Shown piece by piece: positions 34,929-43,417 of a DNA stretch of 64,000 nucleotides. The stretch is from Paenibacillus lutrae (GTDB lineage Bacteria > Bacillota > Bacilli > Paenibacillales > NBRC-103111): contig NZ_RHLK01000007.1 in assembly GCF_009757775.1 (NCBI RefSeq), positions 250,869-314,868 of the forward strand. The letters run 5' to 3'. The translations under genes and the position numbers were made by a program. Positions within the stretch are counted from its first letter, which is position 1, and the number at the start of each line of letters is the position of its first letter. The notes beneath the pieces were generated by a model. It was not told the DNA's origin. It searched no databases and worked only from the letters and a program-made list of their open reading frames with translations.

Positions 34929-36668
34929 TTAAAGCAACTTAATCAGCTCTTCTAGCTCATCAACCAATACTTTTGCAAGTTCAAAATTAGTATCTTTTAA
35001 AGCCAACTCTATTTTCATTTCAACTGATTTTTTATTTTGTTCCGCTTCCAAATAGTCTCTATCAAAATGACTAGCATAAATCATCTTTCTAAATTTTCGC
35101 ATACTCATTTTTCTAATCGTCTTATCGTCAATGATTAAAACATAATCCATCCCATTTACCACAGAATAGAAATCATGAGAAATCATAAGAATCGCACCTT
35201 TATATTCTTCAATGGCTTTCTCCAGTGCTAGTTGTGTATAGGTGTCTAAGTGGCTTGTCGGTTCATCGAGGAGCAATACGTTTGCTTTGCTGGCAGCAAC
35301 TTTAGCCAATTGAAGCATATTTTTTTCTCCACCAGATAACGATGCTATCTTTTGATTAACGATTTCACCTTCAAAGCCATAGTTTGAAAGATACGATCTA
35401 ACATCGTCATACGTTTTAAATCCAGCATCGATGAATTCTTCTAGTATTGTATTAGCATCATTTAGAACTTCGCCTTGATTCTGAGATAAATAAGCCACTT
35501 TAACATCAGCATTTATTTCAATTGAATCATGATTATTTCTAAAGATATCTCGGAGTAAAGTCGTTTTCCCCGTACCGTTCGCACCGATAATAGCTACTTT
35601 ATCCGTAGATTTTATCTCAAAGTTAACATGGTCTAAAAGCAGCTCATCAAAAGCAACACTATAATTAGTAACAGTTACAACAACGGTGTCTTCCATTTCA
35701 TTATCAATATCCAAACGGATATTCGGTTGCTTAATATCTACGAAAGGTGCTTTAATTCTACGCGCTTCCAGTCGTTCTTGAAATTTAACTCTAGCTTTGA
35801 GCGCTCTCCCTCTGGATGCTTCTGAATTATACGTGGCGATATGTCTAAGATTATCGATGATACTCTCGTTTCTCTCAATTTCTTCTCCCTCAGCGATGGT
35901 GAGTTCTTGTAACTCAATTTTAGTCTGAAGTAATGAGAAATTATAATCGATATATCGCCCATCGAACTCTTGGATCTCCATGTTCTCAAGGTGTAAGATT
36001 TTGTTGAAACAATGATTCAATAGATATCGGTTGTGCGTAACAACTAGCAGTATTCCTTTGTGAGAATTAATAAGATTTTTAAGCGCATTTAGGTTTTCAA
36101 AGTCTAAAAACACATCTGGTTCGTCCATAATCATTAAATCTGGTCTACTAAGCATTTCCTTCATCACTTGAATAAGTTTGAATTCCCCACCACTCAGAGC
36201 GGATACCTTGAGATCTTTTAGCTTCATGAGGTTTGCTAGATTTAATTTCTTATTAATGTTGCTTTCAAAATCATCCCCACCGATTGAATCAAATGCGTCT
36301 AAAGCTAATTGATACTTTTCTAATAACGAATCAATATCCGAAGATGTTTCCATTTCCGTACAAATAGATGTTATTTCATTTTGTAGCTTAATAAATTCTT
36401 CCCCTATATATTCAAAAACTGTTGTATCTTTAGTTTTGTCTAGCTGTGAGAATTGACTTACATACCCAATTGTGCAAGTCGGGTCTATTTCTAACCTGCC
36501 CTCGAACATATATCTTTCCGGATCCATCAGTATATCTATCAATGTACTTTTCCCGCTACCGCTTGTTCCTATAAAAGCGCAATGTTGTGCCTCTTCAAGC
36601 GTAAATGAAATGTTGTTATATAGTTCTTTTTGCGGAAATGAGAAGGATAAGTTATCAACTTTTATCAT
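34929..36668 (-). CDS. ABC-F family ATPase (ribosome-associated or protection type)
   Basis: A 579-aa protein with two ABC domains in one chain and no membrane part. The first domain has Walker A GTSGSGKST (34-42) and LSGGEFKL; the second has GANGTGKTT and LSGGEKNML followed by LLLDEPTSHLDT. The linker is charged and helical. ABC-F proteins bind the ribosomal E site and some give resistance to macrolide-, lincosamide- or pleuromutilin-type drugs, but the subclass cannot be fixed by eye. It is AT-rich relative to the core and has its own promoter and a leader of about 80 nt. Confidence 0.85.
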   Translation of the reverse strand: MIKVDNLSFSFPQKELYNNISFTLEEAQHCAFIGTSGSGKSTLIDILMDPERYMFEGRLEIDPTCTIGYVSQFSQLDKTKDTTVFEYIGEEFIKLQNEITSICTEMETSSDIDSLLEKYQLALDAFDSIGGDDFESNINKKLNLANLMKLKDLKVSALSGGEFKLIQVMKEMLSRPDLMIMDEPDVFLDFENLNALKNLINSHKGILLVVTHNRYLLNHCFNKILHLENMEIQEFDGRYIDYNFSLLQTKIELQELTIAEGEEIERNESIIDNLRHIATYNSEASRGRALKARVKFQERLEARRIKAPFVDIKQPNIRLDIDNEMEDTVVVTVTNYSVAFDELLLDHVNFEIKSTDKVAIIGANGTGKTTLLRDIFRNNHDSIEINADVKVAYLSQNQGEVLNDANTILEEFIDAGFKTYDDVRSYLSNYGFEGEIVNQKIASLSGGEKNMLQLAKVAASKANVLLLDEPTSHLDTYTQLALEKAIEEYKGAILMISHDFYSVVNGMDYVLIIDDKTIRKMSMRKFRKMIYASHFDRDYLEAEQNKKSVEMKIELALKDTNFELAKVLVDELEELIKLL

Positions 36669-36748
36669 AGTATTACCTTTCTTTATAGCTAAAATAGTGA
36701 CTATTATTAGATGTACTGCAAAACATAGGTTTTGAGTTTACCGTTGTT

Positions 36749-36777
36749 AGAGTAACACTGTTTACAGCCAACTTCAA
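36749..36777 (-). promoter_or_regulatory. Promoter of the ABC-F gene
   Basis: TTGAAG (36772-36777) and TACTCT (36749-36754) are spaced by 17 bp on the minus strand. About 80 nt of leader precedes the start. The rest of 36778-37015 shows no convincing gene. Confidence 0.5.
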
Positions 36778-37050
36778 TTTATTTGTATCCTATCCCTCGG
36801 GGTCAAAGTTCTATGTTATCTCCTGACGGATAACCAACGGAATAGATGGGGAAGCTTTTGGGCAGCCTACAGGGGTGAACTGAAAAGCCTTGTTGACTGC
36901 TCGTGTAAACGCCTCTTGTGATGATATGGTTAACCGTAATGTATCTAAACACAAAGTTCATTTTGACCACAAAATATATATCAGCATATAAAGACAAAGC
37001 CACTCCTGCCATGGTCAAGACCCCAAATAGCGGACAAATGAAATAAACCC

Positions 37051-38130
37051 CTACTGGATAAGCTGATGACGGTACTGAACCGGAGTCTGCTTATTCAGCT
37101 TTTGTTGTGGCCGATGATGATTGTAAAAATAGATGTAATTTGCAATTCTGCTTTGTGCCTCTTCAACAAATCGTATATCATAAGGATAGAGAGCCTCCGT
37201 TTTGAGATGGGAGAAAAAGCTCTCCATAGAGGCATTGTCGTAACAATTGCCTCGGCGAGACATGCTGATCTGGGCGCCAACCTGTGGCAGCATGTCGTGG
37301 TAATCGCGGGACGTGTACTGGAATCCCTGATCGCTGTGAACGATCAGGCCGGTCACGTCCTTCCGTGTTTCAAAGGCCTTAGTGAATGTATTGAGAACCA
37401 ATTGGTTGTCGTTACGCAGACTCATCTCGTAAGCCACAATCTCGTTTTGACACAAGTCCTTTATTGCAGACAGATAGAATTTGGTATCGCTAATACGGTA
37501 CTGAGTCACGTCCGTTACCCACTTCTGATTGGGCCTGTCAGCGTTAAAATCCCGTCCTACTAGATTTTCAGCAACTCGAAGACCAATGGTGGAATGATGA
37601 ATATGGCGGTACTTACGACGAATTCTGGCCCGTAAACCCAATTGCTTCATCAAGCTGTAAACTCGCTTGTGGTTCATCCATACGCCGTAATCCTGTAAAA
37701 GGAACAATTGAATTTGGCGGTAGCCGTAGATCCCTTTGTAGCAATAATAGGTATCGTAGATCAGTTGCTTGGAAAACGCATCTTGATCCATCCTTTTTCG
37801 GACGAGGTAGGCATAGAATACGATATTTCTCTGGTACACCTCCTGCTTCGTAATCTCCAACCACTTTTTTAGGACAGCATTCTCCAACTCCAATCGCTTC
37901 ACATAACGGTCTTGGTCCACGTATTCTTTTCGCTTTCCTCGCGTATCCATGAGGCCGTACTCTCCTAATTGATTGTATCTTCTCATCCAAATTTTCAATC
38001 GGTCGATGTCGGTAATGCCTAGTACTTCCGCTATTTTTTTCTTGGTTATCCCTTGTAGTCGCATTTCAATGGCCTTCTTTTTTAATTCAAAGCTGTAGGT
38101 TTGAAGCTTTTGTCCTTTTCTTACTGGCAT
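37051..38130 (-). CDS. IS3-family transposase, single reading frame
   Basis: A 359-aa transposase. The N-terminus is a HTH (IEMRLQGITKKKIAEVLGIT). A leucine-zipper-like region follows (LELENAVLKKWLEI), then HTH_21 and the DDE integrase core with TDVTQY, HSDQGFQY and NASMESFF. IS150-group elements usually make OrfAB by programmed -1 frameshifting. Here the two parts lie in one continuous frame. A 14-bp inverted repeat just upstream of the ATG may restrain translation. It appears intact. Confidence 0.92.
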   Translation of the reverse strand: MPVRKGQKLQTYSFELKKKAIEMRLQGITKKKIAEVLGITDIDRLKIWMRRYNQLGEYGLMDTRGKRKEYVDQDRYVKRLELENAVLKKWLEITKQEVYQRNIVFYAYLVRKRMDQDAFSKQLIYDTYYCYKGIYGYRQIQLFLLQDYGVWMNHKRVYSLMKQLGLRARIRRKYRHIHHSTIGLRVAENLVGRDFNADRPNQKWVTDVTQYRISDTKFYLSAIKDLCQNEIVAYEMSLRNDNQLVLNTFTKAFETRKDVTGLIVHSDQGFQYTSRDYHDMLPQVGAQISMSRRGNCYDNASMESFFSHLKTEALYPYDIRFVEEAQSRIANYIYFYNHHRPQQKLNKQTPVQYRHQLIQ

Positions 38131-38136
38131 AAAAAA

Positions 38137-38199
38137 TGCACCCCTTAGAATTCATCGGAATAACCAAGGGTTTTTCCAATGTCTATTCTAAGGGGTGCA
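38137..38199. repeat. 14-bp inverted repeat at the transposase start
   Basis: TGCACCCCTTAGAA (38137-38150) and its exact complement (38186-38199) flank 35 bp. The right arm lies in the IS end; the left arm is 6 bp upstream of the transposase ATG, so read-through transcripts would form a hairpin over the start. Confidence 0.8.
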
Positions 38200-38244
38200 C
38201 TTCACTCCACCAATGGAGTGGTTTCTTTGGATAGAACTTCTCTT

Positions 38245-38802
38245 TTACACTATGTATTTAAGAACCTCATCATCCCAAACCTGAGCCTCTATGTATCTTT
38301 CTGGAGCTAGACTGCCATCACAATTCCAAACTTGGGGTAAACCGTAGAGTTCAAGTAGTCTTGGTAGCTCCTCAAATGTAAAAACTTGCCCCCTATATGG
38401 TTTTCCATCTTGTACTCGCATTGCTGGAAATGAGTCACCATATGTAAAACTGATTGAGTTTAAATTCAGATTCTCAATCGCTATTTGCAAGCTTCCACCA
38501 TCTTTGTACCATCCCTTTAGCCAATCGCATGAACCTAAAGTCATGTAATGAGGAAATGATTTCTTAGGTATACCGCCTTTATCTATAAACAATTGTCTAA
38601 TCCTACGCTCTAACTCAATCCTCAACTCGATATAGTTTGCTTGTCTTTTACTTGCAAACGATTGATTTAGTTGTCGAATATTTGATAATATGCCCTCAGC
38701 TTGGTTGACTGGTAAGCTAGAAAGATTCTTAAAAGCTCCAACTGATTGTTCGTAATAATGAAACAGATAATTTGGAACATTGTTATCTACCAAGACATAC
38801 AC
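38245..38802 (-). CDS. Hypothetical protein next to att copy 3
   Basis: A 185-aa soluble protein of unrecognised family, AT-rich. It contains a charged helical middle (ELRIELERRIRQLFIDKGGI) and PHYMTLGSCDWLKGWY. It has no signal peptide or membrane segment. Only about 90 bp separate it from the att-like site, so it would be the first gene of cassette 3. Style and context suggest another immunity-type protein, without direct support. Confidence 0.5.
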   Translation of the reverse strand: MYVLVDNNVPNYLFHYYEQSVGAFKNLSSLPVNQAEGILSNIRQLNQSFASKRQANYIELRIELERRIRQLFIDKGGIPKKSFPHYMTLGSCDWLKGWYKDGGSLQIAIENLNLNSISFTYGDSFPAMRVQDGKPYRGQVFTFEELPRLLELYGLPQVWNCDGSLAPERYIEAQVWDDEVLKYIV

Positions 38803-38893
38803 AACCTTTTCATAAAATCGTGCTTTCGTTTATTAGCTTTGCAAGGCTATAACCTTTTTAGTACCAATATCTAATATCCTAATGAGTTTGTGC

Positions 38894-38937
38894 TTACTTA
38901 TGATACGGTTCAGCGTATCTCAAATAGGGCGAAATTT
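38894..38937 (-). repeat. att-like junction (copy 3) with inverted-repeat arm
   Basis: The minus strand reads CGCCCTATTTGAGATACGCT then GAACCGTATCATAAGTAA. The latter encodes E-P-Y-H-K-stop, as at the end of rlmH. On the plus strand AAATAGGGCGAAATTT (38922-38937) is an exact inverted copy of 47551-47566 at rlmH. Confidence 0.75.
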
Positions 38938-39052
38938 TGTGCGGATAATTCCGCAATACAACTTACATTTCAGAAGCTGTCCGAAGGATTCGGTAGGGTC
39001 CTATCATATCCGTTAGGCTTATACTGAAGTTCAAACACTACAAACTCTGGTC

Positions 39053-39575
39053 TCACTTGGAAGCAAACCGTTTGGCAAACGTTACGCGCACGACAACGCC
39101 TAGGTTAACCATAAAGATTGGCCAACCGATGGATTGGTGCAATACGAGAGCCGAGAGAAGCAGGCCGAAGGAGTTGCAATTGTCCAACCGCTGCTATACC
39201 TCCCTGAGCAAGACCGCGATACCAAAACACGAAACCAATAAATATGCTGAATATCGAAACATAAGCTAGGCTTAAGCAGGATGCTACCTGGATGTTTCCC
39301 ATGACTCAGGCATGCTGTACAAGGTAAGTACAAGCATCAGGGGGAACGAAATGAGAAGCGCCCAAGAGATGACTTGCCATCCTCCGAGTCTTCTAGAGAG
39401 ACGAGCACCTTCCGCATATCCATATCCACATATAATTGTAGAAGATAGCATGAGTCCATCACCAAGCGGCGAAGAGGCAGCGCCATTAGCTAGAGCAAAT
39501 CCTGCTACAAGGAAACTCCCTAACGCGGATAATACCCAAGGGTTTCGAACGAAAAGAGCTTATGATAATAAATAT
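39053..39575 (-). pseudogene. EamA/DMT-family transporter, frameshifted and truncated
   Basis: Pieces of a ten-helix drug/metabolite transporter lie in successive frames on the minus strand: SFLVAGFALANGAASS and GGWQVISWALLISFPLML (39290-39570), then SIFIGFVFWYRGLAQGG and VGQLQLL (39180-39290), then HQSIGWPIFMVNLGVV to a stop at 39053. At least two frameshifts separate them, and the N-terminal half is missing. The gene is dead. Confidence 0.8.
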
Positions 39576-39596
39576 ACTTTTTTCTATACAAATTAA

Positions 39597-40565
39597 TTAG
39601 TTTTCTTCTTGATATGATTTCAATACGCTAATATAAATTTCGTCAATTCTTCCCGAATTCAACTCAGGAAAAATCCTCTTAATAACATTTTTCTGGCTTT
39701 TAGATGCCCGCTCATTCGGAAGTTTATCACCTTGATAATGTTTGAAAAACCTTCCTAAAATTTCTTTCGCGAAATTATATTCATATCCCGATAAGTTGTT
39801 TAACCTTCTTGTGTTTATATCAATTCTAGGAAGGAGATATGCAATGGAAACCAACAACTTCCACATTTCATTTACTGTATCTTCAATATCCCCTACTGTG
39901 GATTCGACGCTACTTGTATTGCTATCCGCATTGTCAGCGCTATATTCAATATCGCTAAGACTCTTGTTAATGTTTTGTTCAAAGTCTTTAAATGTCGAAA
40001 GTAATCTATTGGTTTCGTCCACTAAAACATGTCTCGTCTGAATAATCTGTTCTTCAAGCCCATTGGATACTTCTTTAAAGCTTGATATGAATTTCTCCTT
40101 TTCAGTCTCCATAAACAATGATAAAAGCTCATTCGGATATAACGATTTCTTTTGACCGTCTCCCCTAATCCGATATGTTCCTTTGTTTGTGCAATAAGGC
40201 TTGAACTCCCCAGAAAGTATATTAATCACATATATGTCTTTTCCATCAATTTCTTCGCTACTAATATCTACGTTAATAGGTGGACGACAACTGTTTGCTT
40301 TATCAAGTATTGTTAATCTACCTTTATCGTCCACCTTGCATCCTGCCAACTCGCCTACTTGTTTTCCCGATGCATCTTTAGAATCTTTTACACCAATTAA
40401 TATAATGCCGCCTAATTTAGAATTTGCAAAAGCAACTAAATCTTCGGGTTCAAGTCCAACGAGTGATTCTTTGAATTCGACCTCATAGCCTTCTTCTTTA
40501 TTAATCATTCCAAGAATTTCGTCTAGTCTAGACAAGTTAATCATTCCTTTTAGTTTGTAATTCAC
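39597..40565 (-). CDS. AlbA_2 (Schlafen-type) putative DNA-binding protein
   Basis: A 322-aa protein. Residues 20-150 carry the AlbA_2 fold: EEGYEVEFKESL, FANSKLGGIILIGVKDS and GTYRIRGDGQKKSLYPNE. The second half is a long coiled coil (about 155-240) and a helical tail. Proteins of this type occur in mobile elements and defence loci. It starts at GTG, with a possible ATG at 40544. It lies in cassette 2 with the recombinase remnant. Confidence 0.75.
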   Translation of the reverse strand: MNYKLKGMINLSRLDEILGMINKEEGYEVEFKESLVGLEPEDLVAFANSKLGGIILIGVKDSKDASGKQVGELAGCKVDDKGRLTILDKANSCRPPINVDISSEEIDGKDIYVINILSGEFKPYCTNKGTYRIRGDGQKKSLYPNELLSLFMETEKEKFISSFKEVSNGLEEQIIQTRHVLVDETNRLLSTFKDFEQNINKSLSDIEYSADNADSNTSSVESTVGDIEDTVNEMWKLLVSIAYLLPRIDINTRRLNNLSGYEYNFAKEILGRFFKHYQGDKLPNERASKSQKNVIKRIFPELNSGRIDEIYISVLKSYQEEN

Positions 40566-40911
40566 TCTCGACTTCTCTTAAAGACCTTCATAGGAAACTT
40601 AGCATTAAATACTCTCAGTAAGTCCCCGAATTTGCGGAATGTGATCTCACGCCACCTAGCACCCAAATCCACAAATAGAATGTCTTTACGACTGGAAAAG
40701 CGCATCGGCTTAGATCGTCTATCCAAGCAGTTGAAATCTGCCTTCGGCACGAAAAAAATGAACCCGAGAGACAAGAAAGCTGGTTTGTCCTCGGGAGGTG
40801 ACAGAGATGAGTGAAGTATTGAAAATGTATGAGCAATTCGTAACGGAAGAAAACCTCCTATGCAGACGTGTTGAAACGCTCGACATTATACAATCCTACA
40901 TTCTTCATACT
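40566..40911. other. Degenerate stretch with short fragment frames
   Basis: This stretch holds only short frames. One small plus-strand frame ending at 40814 has a good ribosome site (GGAGGTGACAG) before an ATG at 40807 that opens 46 codons ending in a stop. It looks like the decayed 5' side of the recombinase region. I see no intact gene. Confidence 0.4.
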
Positions 40912-41378
40912 GTGTTCACAAGCATGGCCCTGAACTGGACACATTAATTGTTGAAGATGTGCTGATGTCGATTCATCGGATACAACAAGATCTGCAAACG
41001 GAGCTAATTCATGTTGGATTGGTAAAAAGTGTAATAGTAAGCAGGCAATTTACAAAAAGCCGCTGGAGCAAGAGCTGCAACGACTGGAAAAGGAACTGGC
41101 TGATATTGACCGTAAAAGGGACAAGTATTACAAACTCTATGAAAAATATGTATTAGAGCCTACAGCGCTTAAGTCTAGAATAACTGAACTATCCGAGTAT
41201 AGGTACCGAATAGAGCAACAGTATACTATATTGCAGCAACGTGAGCAATACGGCCCCAGTATCTGCTGGGATGGTTAAAGAGCTACTGACATCCTTTAGT
41301 ACCGTTTTCGAGAACATCGGCCACGAGAAGCGTAAACAGCTTGTACATTCGATTGATAAAGAAAATCACAGTGACTGA
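40912..41378 (+). pseudogene. C-terminal remnant of a large serine recombinase
   Basis: Successive frames recover the end of a large serine recombinase: a zinc-ribbon-like YCVHKHGPELDTLIVEDV, then a coiled coil (KPLEQELQRLEKELADIDRK, ALKSRITELSEYRYRIEQQ), then VKELLTSFSTVF followed by EKRKQLVHSI. At least two frameshifts break it, and the catalytic N-terminal domain is absent. SCC Ccr enzymes are large serine recombinases, so this could be the lost integrase of the cassettes. The Ccr subtype cannot be told. Confidence 0.65.
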
Positions 41379-41517
41379 GGATAGAAGGATAGACCAAGTC
41401 ACCCTGTGCCTAAACCACTCCCTGTCTATTCAATATTGAATAGGACACGGTGTTCTAGATGAGAATGAAATTGAGGGAGACATTTTAGTTGCCCCTTCAT
41501 ATTAATTGAAGTACAAC

Positions 41518-42336
41518 TTATGAGTAAATTTCTATTAAATTACCTAGTACTAAATCACCAATACTCAATAGCTCAATTCTTGGAGAACATTTATATGCAA
41601 AATCTCGAGCTGAACTTGTATACCCCGAACTAGTTATAATTAATCCTCCGTCCGCATGGTACGCATGAACTGCTCCTAATAACTGCTGAACTTTCATAAC
41701 AGTTATATTGTTATTGGGGGCAAACTTTTTTACATCAACAAGAACCTCTCCCCTAGAAGGGGTTTGTATAATAAAGTCATAGCCATAATCCTTACTTCCT
41801 ATCCTTTCTACTCGAAACCCTTTCTTAATAAACCACTTAAATATAACTTCCTCGAATTGTTTCCCGTCAATATTTTGCAGACTTTCGGGAACCCAATATA
41901 ATTTATCAATTACTTGATTTACATCGCTTTCTAAAAAATCATCACCTTGCTTATCTGTTAGAGTCCCCTTATTAAGGCGTTCCATGTACCTCATTATCTC
42001 TACAACAATGTTATCGTTATCCCATCTAATGTAAAGATAGTTTTTCAAGTGGGCTGGAAATTCTATTTCATCGTAACTGATCAATATTATTGGCTTACCT
42101 AAGCCAATTGCATAACCAAGTTCTAAGAAGACTTCCGGAATACTACTGTCTATTATCGAGATAAAAACATCACACTTGCGAATATAGCTCAATAACTCAC
42201 CCGTAATGTCTTCATTACCAATATAACTATAACGATTGTTAACAATCTCAATTTTGAAATTCTCTAGTTGTTTATACAAATTTTCCAATAAATACGAGTT
42301 CGAATTTCGATATGAATGAGAAATAAAAGCTTTCAT
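41518..42336 (-). CDS. TIR-like domain fused to Mrr-like restriction endonuclease
   Basis: A 272-aa protein with two parts. Residues 1-110 are a TIR/nucleotide-hydrolase-like Rossmann fold: MKAFISHSYR, then CDVFISIIDSSIPEVFLELG, with Glu72 in the usual catalytic position. Residues 155-260 are a PD-(D/E)XK nuclease of Mrr type: FEEVIFKWFIKKGF, Asp187 in YGYDFII and Asp201-x-Lys203 in VLVDVKKF. A TIR-type domain would deplete NAD or sense a nucleotide, and the nuclease would cut DNA. Its ATG overlaps the methyltransferase stop by 4 nt. Confidence 0.75.
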   Translation of the reverse strand: MKAFISHSYRNSNSYLLENLYKQLENFKIEIVNNRYSYIGNEDITGELLSYIRKCDVFISIIDSSIPEVFLELGYAIGLGKPIILISYDEIEFPAHLKNYLYIRWDNDNIVVEIMRYMERLNKGTLTDKQGDDFLESDVNQVIDKLYWVPESLQNIDGKQFEEVIFKWFIKKGFRVERIGSKDYGYDFIIQTPSRGEVLVDVKKFAPNNNITVMKVQQLLGAVHAYHADGGLIITSSGYTSSARDFAYKCSPRIELLSIGDLVLGNLIEIYS

Positions 42337-43187
42337 GGCTTAATTACCTCCAATGCTCTACTAAGTGCCCAAAAGTCATACAAGGTGCTTTGTAGCTCAT
42401 TCTCTTCCTGCCTACTATCTGAGCCATACTTAGTTAAGCTATCAAGCATTGCCTTACTTGTGTCAAACTTCTCTCTTAACATTTTATTGATTTGAACCTG
42501 TGTATTTTCTACCGCCGATTGACTTTTCTCTACTAAATTCTCATTAGAAACTCCAAAATAAGCTCGCTTTAACTGGATACTCCAACAGATTGTTGTTTTA
42601 TGTCTCACTCTACTAACTGTTGGTTTATATGTAGGAATCCCTAAATTATCAAATAGAACATTAAAAATCTCCTGCATCTCTGTACCAGTCCATGTAATAG
42701 CGCCTAACTCCAGTTTAGGTAAACTTTCCATATCATAAATAAACAAACATCCATTGTCACTTAATCTAAGCAACGACTCGACATATAGGCGCGATAGAAT
42801 ATGTACATTAATTTCATGAACAGTATTTGTTAATGTAATAAAATCGAAAGACTGGTCCCTAGTATAAATTACTGGGTAATTGCCTATATCACCAACCTCT
42901 ACTCTTAAAGACTTAAACCCCAATGATTCTGCTTTCTTTTGTGTCAATGTGACAAAGTCAGATTGAACATCATATGCACAGTAAGAAATTTTAGAGCGTG
43001 AACCACTATTTATCATGTCGTCTAGATGATAAATAAGCTGCCCTCTTCCACAACAGAGGTCTAACCAAGAAAAGTTATCAAGGCGAGGGTCCTCTACAAT
43101 ATTCTGAATTAAGGTCAGAGCGGCTTGATGCTGTGGTAGTATCCGCTCCTTATCAAGTACCGCATCCGAGTCGTTTATAACAGTCAT
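42333..43187 (-). CDS. SAM-dependent methyltransferase (class I), coupled to the TIR-like/Mrr-like gene
   Basis: A 284-aa protein with the Rossmann methyltransferase motif I WLDLCCGRGQ (residues 41-50), an acidic motif II (YCAYDVQ) and a post-motif TNTVHEI. It lacks the NPPY/DPPY motif of DNA amino-methyltransferases, so it is not an obvious restriction-modification partner. GGAGG lies 5 nt before the ATG at 43187, which decides the start over upstream codons. It overlaps the next gene and the two are probably one functional unit. Confidence 0.75.
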   Translation of the reverse strand: MTVINDSDAVLDKERILPQHQAALTLIQNIVEDPRLDNFSWLDLCCGRGQLIYHLDDMINSGSRSKISYCAYDVQSDFVTLTQKKAESLGFKSLRVEVGDIGNYPVIYTRDQSFDFITLTNTVHEINVHILSRLYVESLLRLSDNGCLFIYDMESLPKLELGAITWTGTEMQEIFNVLFDNLGIPTYKPTVSRVRHKTTICWSIQLKRAYFGVSNENLVEKSQSAVENTQVQINKMLREKFDTSKAMLDSLTKYGSDSRQEENELQSTLYDFWALSRALEVIKP

Positions 43188-43287
43188 TAGAACCTCCGTA
43201 TATGAAATATACAGTGTATAATAAGTACCCATTCACCTAATTCTACACAAAATAGCCTCTTCCTTCTTTTCAATAAAACCGTTGCCA

Positions 43288-43326
43288 TCACTTGTGGTAC
43301 GGTTCTCAGTAACATCTATAGAGCGA
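43288..43326 (-). repeat. att-like junction (copy 2), synonymous rlmH end, with inverted-repeat arm
   Basis: The minus strand reads CGCTCTATAGATGTTACTGA then GAACCGTACCACAAGTGA. The second part encodes E-P-Y-H-K-stop, the same peptide as the end of rlmH but with different codons in four of six positions. The arm is 22/25 identical to that of copy 4. Confidence 0.7.
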
Positions 43327-43417
43327 AGTCGAAGGACACCTGATTGGGTGCCCTTCGCAGCGCTGATAGAAGTTAGGGGGGTGGAGCGCGGTGGTTCAAA
43401 TCCACAATGGTTCTAAT

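Larger units (their letters stand above)
37016..38202 (-). mobile_element. IS3-family insertion sequence (IS150-like)
   Basis: About 1.19 kb around a complete transposase. Imperfect terminal inverted repeats are visible: CAAGACCCC-AAATAG-CGGACA on the left (37016-37040) and, on the complementary strand, AAGTGCACCCCTTAGAATAG-ACA on the right (38176-38202). A target-site duplication was not identified with confidence. Confidence 0.75.

Noticed and set aside
36803..37018. 71-codon minus-strand frame between the ABC-F gene and the IS element
   Set aside because: It starts in the IS end and has no ribosome site; likely a chance frame.
39565..39583. GAGCTTATGATAATAAAT resembling a further rlmH-end att core
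   Set aside because: It shares only TTATGATAA with the core, lacks GAACC and the CGCCCTAT arm, and lies in AT-rich sequence where such a match is expected by chance.
41431..41470. Palindrome around CTATTCAATATTGAATAG as a terminator for the TIR-like gene
   Set aside because: No T-run follows on the relevant strand, so termination cannot be supported.
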